Positions 41,367-50,595 of a stretch of DNA of 64,000 nt are shown here, piece by piece. The notes below the pieces were generated by a model, which saw nothing but the letters and a program-made list of their open reading frames with translations, made no database searches and was not told where the DNA came from. Position 1 is the first letter of the stretch. Every line of letters begins with the position of its first letter. Source of the stretch: UBA1369 sp964571725. Its GTDB lineage: Bacteria > Patescibacteriota > Gracilibacteria > UBA1369. Location of the stretch: the NCBI GenBank assembly GCA_964571725.1, contig CAZNDB010000003.1, positions 124,001-188,000 on the forward strand. Reading direction: 5' to 3'. A program made the position numbers and the translations under genes.

Positions 41367-43286
41367 ATGCCTATTAGTCAAACTTCAGGACAAAAACCGG
41401 GATCCAATAATTTTCTGGCTTTACTGGCGGTTATACTTGCCGTTTCAGCTCTGGCCGTAATATGGAGCGGAGGAAGCAGCATCAGCAAAAAAATCACCCT
41501 CAATCAGTTCATCGAGGAGGTTCAGAACGGAAAAGTTGCCAAAATTTCCCTGGACACCGAATCCGACAAACTCAATGTCACCCGGGTAGACGGCTCACAG
41601 TCCTATACCTATAAAGAACCATCCTCCACCCTGGACGAGATTCTGGCCAAAGTTCCGGAGGACGTAAAAAAAGACATTGAAACCGACATACAACCTGTTT
41701 CCGGTAACGGATTCTGGCTGACACTGCTGGTCAATGTTCTGCCCATTCTGCTGATCGTGGGATTTTTCGTCTTCATGATGAGACAGGCCCAAAGCAGCAA
41801 TAACCAGGCCATGTCGTTCGGCAAAAGCAAAGCCAAACTTTTCGACGGTACCAAGAAAAAAACCATGTTTTCCGACGTCGCCGGAGCCGAGGAGGCCAAA
41901 CAGGAACTTGTGGAAATCGTCGACTTCCTGAAAAGTCCTTCCAAATACGCCCAGATGGGAGCCAAAATTCCCAAAGGCGTTCTGCTGGTCGGTTCACCCG
42001 GTACGGGTAAGACCCTGCTGGCGCGCGCCGTCGCCGGGGAAGCCAATGTTCCGTTTTTCAGCATTTCCGGTTCGGAATTCGTGGAAATGTTTGTGGGTGT
42101 CGGCGCGTCGCGCGTCCGGGATTTGTTTAAAAAAGCCCAGAAAAACGCTCCCTGCATTGTCTTCATTGATGAAATCGACGCGGTGGGAAGACAACGCGGT
42201 ACCGGACTGGGCGGCGGACACGACGAAAGAGAGCAGACTCTCAATCAGATTCTGACCGAAATGGACGGTTTCGAAAACGATACCGGAGTCATCGTAATGG
42301 CTGCCACCAACCGCCCCGACGTTCTGGACCCGGCACTGCTGAGACCCGGCCGCTTCGACCGCAGAGTGATGGTTGATTTGCCCGACTTGAAAGACCGTGA
42401 AGCCATTCTGAAAGTGCATGGCCGCAACAAACCTCTGGAAAAAGACATCAATATTACCGTGATCGCCCAGCACACGCCCGGATTTTCCGGCGCCGATCTG
42501 GAAAACGTCATGAATGAGGCGGCCATTCTGGCCGCCAAGGAAGACCGCAAACAAATCACCCAGGACGACCTGCAGGAATCCGTGGAAAAAGTGATGATGG
42601 GCCCGGAAAGAAAATCCAAGGGACTCTCTGAAAAAGAAAAAAAACGTACCGCCTATCACGAGGTTGGCCACGCCGTAGTCGGCCACTCAACGGCCAACTG
42701 CGATCCGGTTCATAAGATTTCCATCATCTCCCGCGGCATGGCTTTGGGAGTAACCTGGTTCCTGCCCGAAGACGATAAACATCTCTATACCAAATCCAAA
42801 TTCTTTGACGAAATCTGCTCGCTGTTCGGTGGTTATTGCGCCGAAATTGAATTCTTCGGTGAAATGAGCACCGGCGCTTCCAACGACCTGGAAAAAGCCA
42901 CCGCCATCGCTACCAACATGGTTACCAAATACGGTATGAGTCCTCTTTTGGGTCCCATTACCCTGGGTGAACAGAACCATGAAATTTTCCTGGGGCGCGA
43001 CCTGGGCCACATGAAAAATTATTCCGAGGAAACCGCCAAAAAAGTCGACGCCGAGGTTAAGGCTATTCTGGAAAATGCCAGAGTCTATGCAACCAACATC
43101 ATCAAAGATCAGAAAAACACCATCATCAAAATCGCCGAGAAATTATTGGAAACTGAAACTCTGACACGCTCCGAATTTCTATCTTTTTTTGGCGAAACTG
43201 AAGATCAGGACGACAAAAAACGTGACATCAAACCGGCGACCGCCAAAAGAAGAAAAGTTAAAAAAGTAAATACGCAAAACAACTGA
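41367..43286 (+). CDS. ftsH: ATP-dependent zinc metalloprotease FtsH
   Basis: 639 aa. Two membrane helices (about 14-35 and 118-138) flank a small extracytoplasmic domain. The AAA module has GSPGTGKT near 209, DEIDAVGRQRG and the second region of homology (TNRPDVLDPALLRPGRFDRR). The protease site is HEVGH near 431, where most FtsH proteins have HEAGH, with a later acidic zinc ligand in STGASNDLEKAT. It degrades membrane and regulatory proteins. The stop is TGA. Confidence 0.96.
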   Translation: MPISQTSGQKPGSNNFLALLAVILAVSALAVIWSGGSSISKKITLNQFIEEVQNGKVAKISLDTESDKLNVTRVDGSQSYTYKEPSSTLDEILAKVPEDVKKDIETDIQPVSGNGFWLTLLVNVLPILLIVGFFVFMMRQAQSSNNQAMSFGKSKAKLFDGTKKKTMFSDVAGAEEAKQELVEIVDFLKSPSKYAQMGAKIPKGVLLVGSPGTGKTLLARAVAGEANVPFFSISGSEFVEMFVGVGASRVRDLFKKAQKNAPCIVFIDEIDAVGRQRGTGLGGGHDEREQTLNQILTEMDGFENDTGVIVMAATNRPDVLDPALLRPGRFDRRVMVDLPDLKDREAILKVHGRNKPLEKDINITVIAQHTPGFSGADLENVMNEAAILAAKEDRKQITQDDLQESVEKVMMGPERKSKGLSEKEKKRTAYHEVGHAVVGHSTANCDPVHKISIISRGMALGVTWFLPEDDKHLYTKSKFFDEICSLFGGYCAEIEFFGEMSTGASNDLEKATAIATNMVTKYGMSPLLGPITLGEQNHEIFLGRDLGHMKNYSEETAKKVDAEVKAILENARVYATNIIKDQKNTIIKIAEKLLETETLTRSEFLSFFGETEDQDDKKRDIKPATAKRRKVKKVNTQNN

Positions 43287-43320
43287 ATTTAATTTTTCAC
43301 CCACCACGTAAATTTTCCCC

Positions 43321-43737
43321 ATGAACAAAGACACCCATAAAAAACCCGCCGTGAAGGTCAGCCTCGAACAGGCTGAAAAGAAGCTTGCCGAGGCCGAGGA
43401 AGAAATCGGGCAACTGTCCGTGGACGTTTATGAATCCCCTTCCGAACTGACCATTATCGCCCCAATCGCCGGAGTAAAACTCCAGGACATTAACATTGGT
43501 CTGACCGATGACATTCTGGTCATCAGCGGCAAAAGAACGCTCGATTTCAAGATGCCGGTGGATGACTATATAATACAGGAATGCTTCTGGGGTGAATTTT
43601 CACGTTCAATCGTTCTGCCCGACAATGCCAACCAGAGTCAAATCAGCGCCAGCTTTAAAGACGGTATTTTAAAAATCATTATCCCCAAAACCTCGGAAAA
43701 CAACAAAACCAAGCTGATCAGAATTAAAAACGATTAA
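43321..43737 (+). CDS. Hsp20-family small heat-shock protein
   Basis: 138 aa. An alpha-crystallin domain is seen from about residue 35 (VDVYESPSELTIIAPIAGVKLQDINIGL) to IPKTSENNKT, with the conserved SFKDGILKIIIPK near the end, preceded by a K/E-rich coiled N-terminus. It is an ATP-independent holdase chaperone. It ends one base before galU and starts 34 bases after ftsH, so all three may share a transcript. Confidence 0.87.
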   Translation: MNKDTHKKPAVKVSLEQAEKKLAEAEEEIGQLSVDVYESPSELTIIAPIAGVKLQDINIGLTDDILVISGKRTLDFKMPVDDYIIQECFWGEFSRSIVLPDNANQSQISASFKDGILKIIIPKTSENNKTKLIRIKND

Positions 43738-43738
43738 C

Positions 43739-44614
43739 ATGTCCAAACCAAAGCCGATTACCAAAGCCATTTTCCCGGTTGCCGGTTTCGGAACCCGCTT
43801 TCTGCCCGCCACCAAGGCCCAGCCCAAAGAAATGCTGCCGATTGTGGACAAACCGGTCATCCAATACCTGGTGGAAGAAGCCGTGGCTGCCGGAATCACC
43901 GATATCATCATGGTTACCGGCCGCGGCAAACGCGCCATTGAGGATCACTTTGATACCAGTTTTGAACTGGAATACACCCTGGTGGAAAAAGACAAACACG
44001 ACTTGCTGGAAGAAATACGCAACATTTCCAAACTAGCCAATTTCGTCTACGTACGTCAGCCCAAACCGCTGGGTGACGGCCACGCCATCCTCTGCGCCCG
44101 CAGCCTGATAGGCAATGAACCCTGCGCCGTTTTGTTCGGCGATGACGTAATTGACGGAAAAGTACCGGCCATCAAACAGTTGATTGACGTTTACAATGAA
44201 ACGGGCTGTTCCGTAATCGGCGTCAAGGAGGTCCCCCGCGAAGAAATTTCCAGTTATGGAGTGATCGGAGGAAAAGCGGTAAAAAAAGGTTTGTATGAAG
44301 TGGAACAACTAGTGGAAAAACCCAAACCTGAAAAGGCACCGTCCAATCTGGCCATCATCGGTAAATACATTATTACGCCCGAAGTTTTTGATTGCATCGA
44401 AAAAGGAGGACGCAGCACCGGAGGTGAACAAAGATTGATCGATGGTTTTGAAGTTCTGTTAAAAAAAGAACGCATCTATGCCCAGATAATGGAAGGCCGC
44501 CGTTATGACACCGGCCAGAAAATCGGCTTATTAACTGCTAATATTGACTTCGCCCTGAAACGAAAGGATCTGGGACCGGAGCTGCGGGATTACCTGAGAA
44601 AATTGAAGTTGTAA
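43739..44614 (+). CDS. galU: UTP-glucose-1-phosphate uridylyltransferase
   Basis: 291 aa. The nucleotidyltransferase signature FPVAGFGTRFLPATKAQPKE lies at 11-30; VDKPVIQYLVEEA and later VEKPKPEKAPSNLAIIGKY and GGEQRLIDG follow, as in GalU. It makes UDP-glucose for glycolipid and polysaccharide synthesis, consistent with the sugar transferase at 45924 and the MGDG-like enzyme at 58111. Confidence 0.95.
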   Translation: MSKPKPITKAIFPVAGFGTRFLPATKAQPKEMLPIVDKPVIQYLVEEAVAAGITDIIMVTGRGKRAIEDHFDTSFELEYTLVEKDKHDLLEEIRNISKLANFVYVRQPKPLGDGHAILCARSLIGNEPCAVLFGDDVIDGKVPAIKQLIDVYNETGCSVIGVKEVPREEISSYGVIGGKAVKKGLYEVEQLVEKPKPEKAPSNLAIIGKYIITPEVFDCIEKGGRSTGGEQRLIDGFEVLLKKERIYAQIMEGRRYDTGQKIGLLTANIDFALKRKDLGPELRDYLRKLKL

Positions 44615-44676
44615 TAAAAAAAGTCCTCGGCGTCAATTGCCATTTTCAATTAGTTATCAAATACACGTCTGGAGCA

Positions 44677-44705
44677 TTGAAGAAATCCGGAAAATTTGCT
44701 ATAAT
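44677..44705 (+). promoter_or_regulatory. Promoter of the TPR gene (extended -10)
   Basis: TTGAAG at 44677-44682, a 17-base spacer and TATAAT at 44700-44705 preceded by TGC. Its position rules out a protein start at the in-frame TTG 44677. Confidence 0.6.
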
Positions 44706-44733
44706 TTCTAGATTTACAAAAACCAAAACAAAA

Positions 44734-45342
44734 ATGCCCAGCGAACCAATAGACTTTAATTACCTTCTATCCGAATCCGACCGGCTCAAAATGGCCGGCG
44801 AACATCTGGAAGCAATCAGAATCTGTGAAAAAGTGCTTACTCAGGATCTGGACAGCCAACAGGCCTACGAAGAAATCGGCGACAACTTTCTCAGTATGCG
44901 GGAATATGAAAAAGCCGAGCGCGCTCTGATTCAGGCTCTCCGTTTGAACCCGGGTTCCGCCAACGCCCATTATCTGATCGGTTTCGCCCATTCCGCCCTT
45001 GGGAAATGGGAAGATTCCATCAGTCATTTGGAAACCGCCGACCGCATCCAACCCAATCATCCGGAAATTTTACGCTGCCTGGGCTGGTCAATTTTCCATT
45101 CCGGCGAAAAAAAGCAGGGACTGGTGATTCTGGAACGATCTCTCAATCTGAGCCCCCGCGATCCCCTGATCCTCAGCGACCTGGGCATCTGTTACCTCAA
45201 CGATAAGGAATTCGACAAAGCCAATGACCTCTTCCGCAAAGTCCTGGAAATTGAACCGGACAACGAGAAAGTCAAAGAATGCCTCTATGCCGTAAAATTC
45301 TTCAAGAGCGAATTCAAAAAATTCCGCGAGAGCAAGAAATAA
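44734..45342 (+). CDS. Tetratricopeptide-repeat protein
   Basis: About 202 aa made of four to five TPR units (for example AYEEIGDNFLSMREYEKAERAL, NAHYLIGFAHSALGKWEDSI, LSDLGICYLNDKEFDKANDLF). No signal peptide or membrane segment. It is probably a cytoplasmic protein-interaction scaffold with no evident enzyme domain. I start at the ATG 44734, which lies 28 bases after the -10; an in-frame TTG at 44677 falls within the promoter. Confidence 0.85.
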   Translation: MPSEPIDFNYLLSESDRLKMAGEHLEAIRICEKVLTQDLDSQQAYEEIGDNFLSMREYEKAERALIQALRLNPGSANAHYLIGFAHSALGKWEDSISHLETADRIQPNHPEILRCLGWSIFHSGEKKQGLVILERSLNLSPRDPLILSDLGICYLNDKEFDKANDLFRKVLEIEPDNEKVKECLYAVKFFKSEFKKFRESKK

Positions 45343-45362
45343 ATAAAATACGCCCCCACGCT

Positions 45363-45389
45363 TTGACAACATTTTCCCATAGTTGTCAA
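45363..45389. other. Inverted repeat between the TPR gene and rnpB
   Basis: TTGACAAC (45363-45370) and GTTGTCAA (45382-45389) are perfect 8-base inverted copies with an 11-base loop, followed by TTTC. It could be a weak terminator of the TPR gene or a binding site upstream of the rnpB promoter. Confidence 0.45.
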
Positions 45390-45396
45390 TTTCAGC

Positions 45397-45425
45397 TTGC
45401 ATTTCGAGACAATTTTGGCGAAAAT
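45397..45425 (+). promoter_or_regulatory. Promoter of rnpB
   Basis: TTGCAT at 45397-45402, a 17-base spacer and GAAAAT at 45420-45425. Start of transcription 7 bases later falls exactly on the 5' base of the RNA's P1 stem (45432). Confidence 0.6.
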
Positions 45426-45431
45426 AGCGGC

Positions 45432-45909
45432 GATCCTATCAATGAGTAATCGCTGGTTTTGAGACTCTCCCGGTTTCGGCCGGAAGTGATCCTTAAAAAC
45501 GAGAGGAAAGTCCGAGCGCCCGTTAAGCATAATGGCTTCTAACGGAAGCAGCCGTCCGCCCTAAACGGCCGGTATGGAAAGTGCCACAGAGACTATACTA
45601 GTTTTGTCCGTCCGCTTCAGTCGCAAGATTGATCCGGAAACAACAAAACCAAAGGTGAAAAGCCTTGCCGTCCGGCCTGGACTTCGGTTCCGGCCAGGCG
45701 AGGTGCCTCCGTGTGAACGGAGTGTTATGGCAAACCCCATTTGGCGCAAGGTGGGATGGGAGATTTCGGGATTACCTGGCTTAACAGGTCCGGAACTCCC
45801 CACCGCTTGAGCTCCACCGCAAGGTGGCGCCTAGATAGATGATTACTGGACGGGAGGCCCCACAAGGGCTTGCCGTTATACAGAACTCGGCTTATGATTT
45901 GATAGGATC
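45432..45909 (+). ncRNA. rnpB: RNase P RNA (type A)
   Basis: About 478 nt. Conserved core segments are GAGGAAAGTCCGAGC (45503-45517) and ACAGAACTCGGCTTAT (45880-45895). They pair as helix P4, and the usual GG-C pair is replaced by a compensating A-T (CCGAG/CTCGG). AGTGCCACAGAGA and TAGATAGATGATTACTG are also visible. The 5' and 3' ends pair over 11 bases (45432-45442 with 45899-45909) as P1. It is longer than E. coli M1 RNA (377 nt), so some peripheral helices are extended. It processes tRNA 5' ends with the RnpA protein encoded at 61926. Confidence 0.96.
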
Positions 45910-45916
45910 TTTTTTT
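45899..45916 (+). terminator. rnpB terminator formed with P1
   Basis: The 3' strand of the P1 helix ends at 45909 and is followed directly by seven Ts (45910-45916), so transcript ends are probably defined here. Confidence 0.5.
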
Positions 45917-45923
45917 ATGTAAG

Positions 45924-47369
45924 ATGAAACCACTTGAGATTTTTTTCGGTGCCCTCAGAATTCCAGTAGACTTCCTGCTGACAATTTTGGCGTTCCTGAT
46001 CGCCTATCAGGTTCGTCTGACCACCGACTTGATCCCCGGCGTACAATTGCCGGTCAGCCTGGCTACCTTTCCCGAATACAACGAATATCTGACCTTCACG
46101 GCCATCGCGGCAACCCTGCTGCTGATTTTATTTGCTTTTTTCGGGTTGTACAGTCTGAAAAGACCCGAATCACTGGGACAACAATTGTCCAAAATTTTCG
46201 CCGCCAGTATGATCTGGCTTTTTGCCATCATTACTTATTATTTCCTGATCAGGACTTTCCCCTTCTCCCGTCTGGCTCTGCTGCAAAGCTGGATTTTTGC
46301 TTTTCTGCTGATCTCAGCCGGAAGGACCCTTCTGCAAAACCTGCAAAACCGCCTTTACCGCAAAGGCATCGCCCAGACCAGAGTTTTGCTGATCGGCACC
46401 GGAGCCACCACCGAAGAAATCCTGGCCAACTATTTTAAAAATCCCCAGTACAAATGCGTCGGTTATCTGGAATCGGAAGACAAAAACCTCGGCAAAATTC
46501 ATTATCTGGGCTCCATCGAAAACCTGGCGGAAATTGTCCAAAAACACCGCATTGAAAAAATCATCCAGTGCAAAGAACAAATCACTCCCAACCAGGAAGG
46601 AACTTTGCTGGATTTTTGCCGTGAACATCAGCTGGAATACAGTTTCATACCCGATCAGCTGGAAATGCAACGTTCCAACATTAAAATTGAAACTCCTTCG
46701 GGAATTCCCATAATTACTCTTAAACCCACTCCGCTGGACGGCTGGGCCAGAGTCGTTAAAAGGGCTTTTGATTTTCTGGCCGCTCTGCTGCTTTTGATCC
46801 TCCTCTCCCCCGTTATGCTGGTGATCGCCATATTGATTAAACTGGACGATCCCAAAGGTACAATCCTCTTCAAATATCTGGACGACGGATCACGTGTACA
46901 AAGAGTCGGATTGAAAGGCCGTCTGTTCAAGTTCTACAAGTTTCGGACCATGAAGCCCAATACTCACAATCTGCGCTACACCGACCTCTCCCACCTGAAT
47001 ATCAGACAGGGCACGCCCATGGTAAAAATCAAAAACGATCCCCGCGTCACCAAAATCGGCCGTTTTCTCCGCAAAACTTCCCTGGACGAATTACCCCAGC
47101 TGTTCAATGTACTGAAGGGAGAAATGTCCATGGTCGGACCGCGCCCCCATCTGCCGGAAGAAGTCGCCCACTACGACCGCCATCACAAATTCGTCCTGAC
47201 CGTCAAACCCGGCATCACCGGAATGGCCCAGGTCAGCGGCCGCAGCGATCTGGAGTTCGACCAGGAAGTCCGGCTGGACACCTACTATATCGAAAACTGG
47301 AACCTGCTCCTGGATTTAAAAATTTTTATTCAGACCGTCTTAGTTCCCTTTAAAAATTTTGAAGAATAA
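45924..47369 (+). CDS. Polyprenyl-phosphate sugar-1-phosphate transferase (WbaP/CpsE-like)
   Basis: 481 aa. Four N-terminal membrane helices (about 10-28, 48-70, 90-110, 115-135), a central Rossmann-like domain (RVLLIGTGATTEEIL), a re-entrant helix at about 278-303, and the catalytic domain with KFRTMKPN, KTSLDELPQLFNVLKGEMSMVGPRP. It transfers a sugar-1-phosphate from a nucleotide sugar to undecaprenyl phosphate, starting surface polysaccharide or glycoprotein glycan synthesis. The sugar is unknown. It begins 14 bases after rnpB. Confidence 0.92.
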   Translation: MKPLEIFFGALRIPVDFLLTILAFLIAYQVRLTTDLIPGVQLPVSLATFPEYNEYLTFTAIAATLLLILFAFFGLYSLKRPESLGQQLSKIFAASMIWLFAIITYYFLIRTFPFSRLALLQSWIFAFLLISAGRTLLQNLQNRLYRKGIAQTRVLLIGTGATTEEILANYFKNPQYKCVGYLESEDKNLGKIHYLGSIENLAEIVQKHRIEKIIQCKEQITPNQEGTLLDFCREHQLEYSFIPDQLEMQRSNIKIETPSGIPIITLKPTPLDGWARVVKRAFDFLAALLLLILLSPVMLVIAILIKLDDPKGTILFKYLDDGSRVQRVGLKGRLFKFYKFRTMKPNTHNLRYTDLSHLNIRQGTPMVKIKNDPRVTKIGRFLRKTSLDELPQLFNVLKGEMSMVGPRPHLPEEVAHYDRHHKFVLTVKPGITGMAQVSGRSDLEFDQEVRLDTYYIENWNLLLDLKIFIQTVLVPFKNFEE

Positions 47370-47380
47370 AGTAAACTCCA

Positions 47381-47409
47381 CACACGAGCTGCCGCAGACA
47401 GCGAGTGTG
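47381..47409 (+). other. Imperfect hairpin in the secA leader
   Basis: CACACGAGCTG (47381-47391) pairs with CAGCGAGTGTG (47399-47409) except for a two-base internal loop. It lies 42 bases before secA and has no T-run, so it could be a leader structure or chance. Confidence 0.25.
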
Positions 47410-47450
47410 CTCTCGTATTCCTCCTCCCCAAACAATCACAATAATCAACC

Positions 47451-50240
47451 ATGGTCCGCAAACTTATTGAAAGAATTATCGGTGAACCCAACGAAAGAGC
47501 CCTGAAAAAAATCCGCCCCCTGATCCCCAAAATTAACGCCATCGAAGAAGAATATCAAAAAACCCTGACTTCCGATGAGGATTTTCCACGTAAAACCGCC
47601 GAATTCCAGCAAAGAATCGCCAACGGTGAATCCCTGGACGACCTGCTTCCCGAAGCTTTTGCCCTGGTAAAAAACGCCTGCCGCCGTATTCACGGCCGGG
47701 AGTTTGAAATCGGCAAACTGTACTCCGAAAAAAGCACCGCCGCCCAGGAAGAGCTGGAAAAAGAAGAGGGAAAAACACCCGAGGAAGTTGCCAAAGAAAT
47801 TGCCGCCAATAAATATGTCTGGCGCATGATCCCCTTTGACGTGCAGCTGATGGGAGGCATCGCTCTGCATCAGGGAAAAATCGCTGAAATGAAAACCGGT
47901 GAAGGAAAAACCCTGGTCTGTACCATGCCCCTTTATCTGAACGCTTTGGCAGGGAAAGGCGCTTTTCTGGTAACCGTAAACGAATATCTGGCCCAAAGAG
48001 ACTCCGCCTGGATGGGCGTGCTGTTTAAATTTCTGGGACTTTCAGTGGGAGTGGTTCTGAACAATATGCCCACCAACGCCAAAAAAGAGGCCTACCGCTG
48101 TGACATTACCTACGGCACCAACAGTGAATTCGGTTTCGATTATCTGCGCGACAACATGTCCACCGAACCGGACGCGCTGGTTCAAAGGGAACTGAATTAC
48201 GCCATCGTGGATGAAGTGGACTCCATCCTGATCGACGAAGCCAGAACTCCTTTGATTATTTCCACCGCCGCCGCCGAATCCACCGACAAATATCAAAAAT
48301 ATACGCGTCTGGTCAAAGGACTGGAGGAAGGCGTGGACTTTGAAATTGATGAGAAACAGAAAGCCGCCACTCTAACCGAGGAAGGCATCGCCAAGATGGA
48401 AAAAATGATGGGCGTGGACAATATTTATACCGACGCCGGATTTGAGGAAGTTCACCACATTGAGCAGGCACTCAAAGCCAATTACCTGTTCAAGAACGAC
48501 GTGGATTATGTCATCAAGGACGGGGAAATTGTCATAGTTGACGAATTCACCGGCCGTCTGATGGCCGGAAGACGCTATTCCGACGGTCTGCACCAGGCCA
48601 TCGAAGCCAAGGAAAACGTGGAAATCAAACGTGAAAGCAAAACCCTGGCCACCGTCACCCTGCAGAACTATTTCAGACTGTTCAAGAAACTGGCCGGCAT
48701 GACCGGTACGGCCAAAACCGAAGAAGAAGAATTCATGCAAATTTACGGACTGGAAACCATCGTCGTTCCCACCAACCGGCCGGTAGTCCGCTTCGACCAG
48801 TCCGACGTCATTTTCAAAAACCAGCGCGGCAAATTCATGGCCGTCGCCTCCAAAGTCAAAACCGCCTATGAGAAAGGACAACCGGTATTGATCGGTACGG
48901 TCTCCATCGAAAAATCGGAAGCTCTCAGTAAAATTCTGCAAAAAGAAGGTATCCCGCACGCCGTTTTGAACGCCAAATACCATGAAAAAGAAGCTGAAAT
49001 CATCGCCCAGGCCGGCGTTAAAGGAGCCGTGACCATCGCCACCAACATGGCCGGTCGCGGAACCGACATCAAAATCGACGATGAAGTAAAAGGCCTGGGA
49101 GGTTTGCTGGTGATCGGCACGGAAAGACATGAATCCCGCCGCATTGACAATCAGCTGCGCGGCCGCACCGGCCGTCAGGGAGATCCGGGCGAAAGTCATT
49201 TCTTTGTCTCCATGGACGACGAATTGATGAGACTTTTTGCCGGCGAGAGAATCCAGCATATGATGGAAATGCTCAACCTGCCCGACGAAACCCCCATCCA
49301 GAACAAAATGATCAGCAACTCCATTGAAAGCGCCCAGAAGAAAGTGGAAGGACGCAACTTCGACATCAGAAAACACCTGGTGGAATACGACGACGTGATG
49401 AACAAACACCGCGAAATAATCTATTCCCGACGCCGCAAAGCCCTCTTCAATGATAACATCAAAAACGACATCATCGTTCTGATTGAAAAAGAAGCCGAAA
49501 GAACCGTCCGCAACCATCAGATTGTGGAAAACCGCGAATACGATTGTGAAAAAATGATCGAAGACCTGAGCGTACTTGCTCCTGACGCCAAATCCCAGCT
49601 TTCCCTGGAACAGTTGTCCGACCTCAATGACGAGGAAGCTCTGATTGAACATCTGAAGCTGTTTTTGTTTGATCAATATCAACAAAAAGAAGACCGCCTG
49701 ACCGACGCGGAGGTTTTGAGACGTCTGGAAAAAGCCGTGTCCCTTTCCATTATTGATTCTCTCTGGATGGAACACATCGACAACATGCAGAACCTGCGGG
49801 AAAGCGTCTCACTGCGCGGCTACGGCCAGCGTGATCCGCTGATCGAATACAAGGAACAGGCCTTCCAAATGTTTATGAAACTCCTGACCGACATCCAGAT
49901 CAACACTATCAACACACTCTTCCGCCTGAACCTGGAGGCTCAGCTGCCTGCTCACCTGCTAAAACCCTCCGCGCCCGTCCAGCACTTTGTTACCAACGCC
50001 GACAGCCTGGAAGGCAATTTGCAGAACAGCGGTCTGAAAGTTACAACTAACGCCGGCGGCGCAGCCGGATCCTCCGACTGGGCCATGTCCAATCAGCCGG
50101 CTTCCGGCAACCCGGCCAGAGTTGTCCGTAGCGGTGCCGAAAACTCCAGCCCGAAACTGGCCTGCGACGGACTGGGCCGCAATGAAATTTGTCCCAAATG
50201 TGGAGTAAAAGCAAAAAAATGCCCATACCAAAAATCCTAG
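47451..50240 (+). CDS. secA: SecA preprotein translocase ATPase
   Basis: 929 aa. Walker A KTGEGKT near 150, the DEAD-like IVDEVDSILIDEARTPLIIS near 250, GRxTGRQGDPGES in the second motor domain and the long helical scaffold are all present. The C-terminal zinc-binding tail is atypical: GRNEICPKCGVKAKKCPYQ in place of the usual CxCx8(C/H)C pattern. SecA drives export through SecYEG, including the pilins and signal-peptide proteins encoded here. Confidence 0.97.
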   Translation: MVRKLIERIIGEPNERALKKIRPLIPKINAIEEEYQKTLTSDEDFPRKTAEFQQRIANGESLDDLLPEAFALVKNACRRIHGREFEIGKLYSEKSTAAQEELEKEEGKTPEEVAKEIAANKYVWRMIPFDVQLMGGIALHQGKIAEMKTGEGKTLVCTMPLYLNALAGKGAFLVTVNEYLAQRDSAWMGVLFKFLGLSVGVVLNNMPTNAKKEAYRCDITYGTNSEFGFDYLRDNMSTEPDALVQRELNYAIVDEVDSILIDEARTPLIISTAAAESTDKYQKYTRLVKGLEEGVDFEIDEKQKAATLTEEGIAKMEKMMGVDNIYTDAGFEEVHHIEQALKANYLFKNDVDYVIKDGEIVIVDEFTGRLMAGRRYSDGLHQAIEAKENVEIKRESKTLATVTLQNYFRLFKKLAGMTGTAKTEEEEFMQIYGLETIVVPTNRPVVRFDQSDVIFKNQRGKFMAVASKVKTAYEKGQPVLIGTVSIEKSEALSKILQKEGIPHAVLNAKYHEKEAEIIAQAGVKGAVTIATNMAGRGTDIKIDDEVKGLGGLLVIGTERHESRRIDNQLRGRTGRQGDPGESHFFVSMDDELMRLFAGERIQHMMEMLNLPDETPIQNKMISNSIESAQKKVEGRNFDIRKHLVEYDDVMNKHREIIYSRRRKALFNDNIKNDIIVLIEKEAERTVRNHQIVENREYDCEKMIEDLSVLAPDAKSQLSLEQLSDLNDEEALIEHLKLFLFDQYQQKEDRLTDAEVLRRLEKAVSLSIIDSLWMEHIDNMQNLRESVSLRGYGQRDPLIEYKEQAFQMFMKLLTDIQINTINTLFRLNLEAQLPAHLLKPSAPVQHFVTNADSLEGNLQNSGLKVTTNAGGAAGSSDWAMSNQPASGNPARVVRSGAENSSPKLACDGLGRNEICPKCGVKAKKCPYQKS

Positions 50241-50536
50241 AAAGAGCCGTGAAAAGCGACACCACCCTCACCAACCGCATTATCTTCTTTCTCTGCGGAA
50301 TATTTTTCTCGGCCATCTTCTTCCTTACCATGCTGAAATTGCTCGGCACCAACGGCGTTTACCTGGCTCTGGCCATCAGCGTGGCCCTGAACGTCTGGCT
50401 GAAGAAAAACCGCAAAGACAAAATGCTCACCAACAGTTTCAACAACGGACTGATTACCTTTAATATTCTTTCGGTAAGTCTGGCCCTGATCATTTTTATA
50501 GTGTTTTTCGGGGCAATCCAGAATTTGCTAAACTGA
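50219..50536 (+). CDS. Small membrane protein, 105 aa
   Basis: Not recognised. Three hydrophobic segments (about residues 22-41, 48-62, 80-103) separated by short basic loops (KKNRKDKM). I start at the ATG 50219, which overlaps the secA end by 22 bases in another frame. Overlap with secA suggests cotranscription, but a function in secretion is only a guess. Confidence 0.65.
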   Translation: MPIPKILERAVKSDTTLTNRIIFFLCGIFFSAIFFLTMLKLLGTNGVYLALAISVALNVWLKKNRKDKMLTNSFNNGLITFNILSVSLALIIFIVFFGAIQNLLN

Positions 50537-50595
50537 CACCATTAGTGTGAGCAGCCGAATCAGTAGTATAATGACGCTGTTTTTCAATTTCCCCC

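Noticed and set aside
45574..45810. Open frames on both strands between the TPR and sugar-transferase genes
   Set aside because: The interval is the RNase P RNA gene; the conserved RNA core explains it.
48372..49775. 467-codon open frame on the minus strand
   Set aside because: It is entirely antisense to secA, has the F/G/V/H-rich composition expected from the reverse of a biased gene, and shows no motifs.
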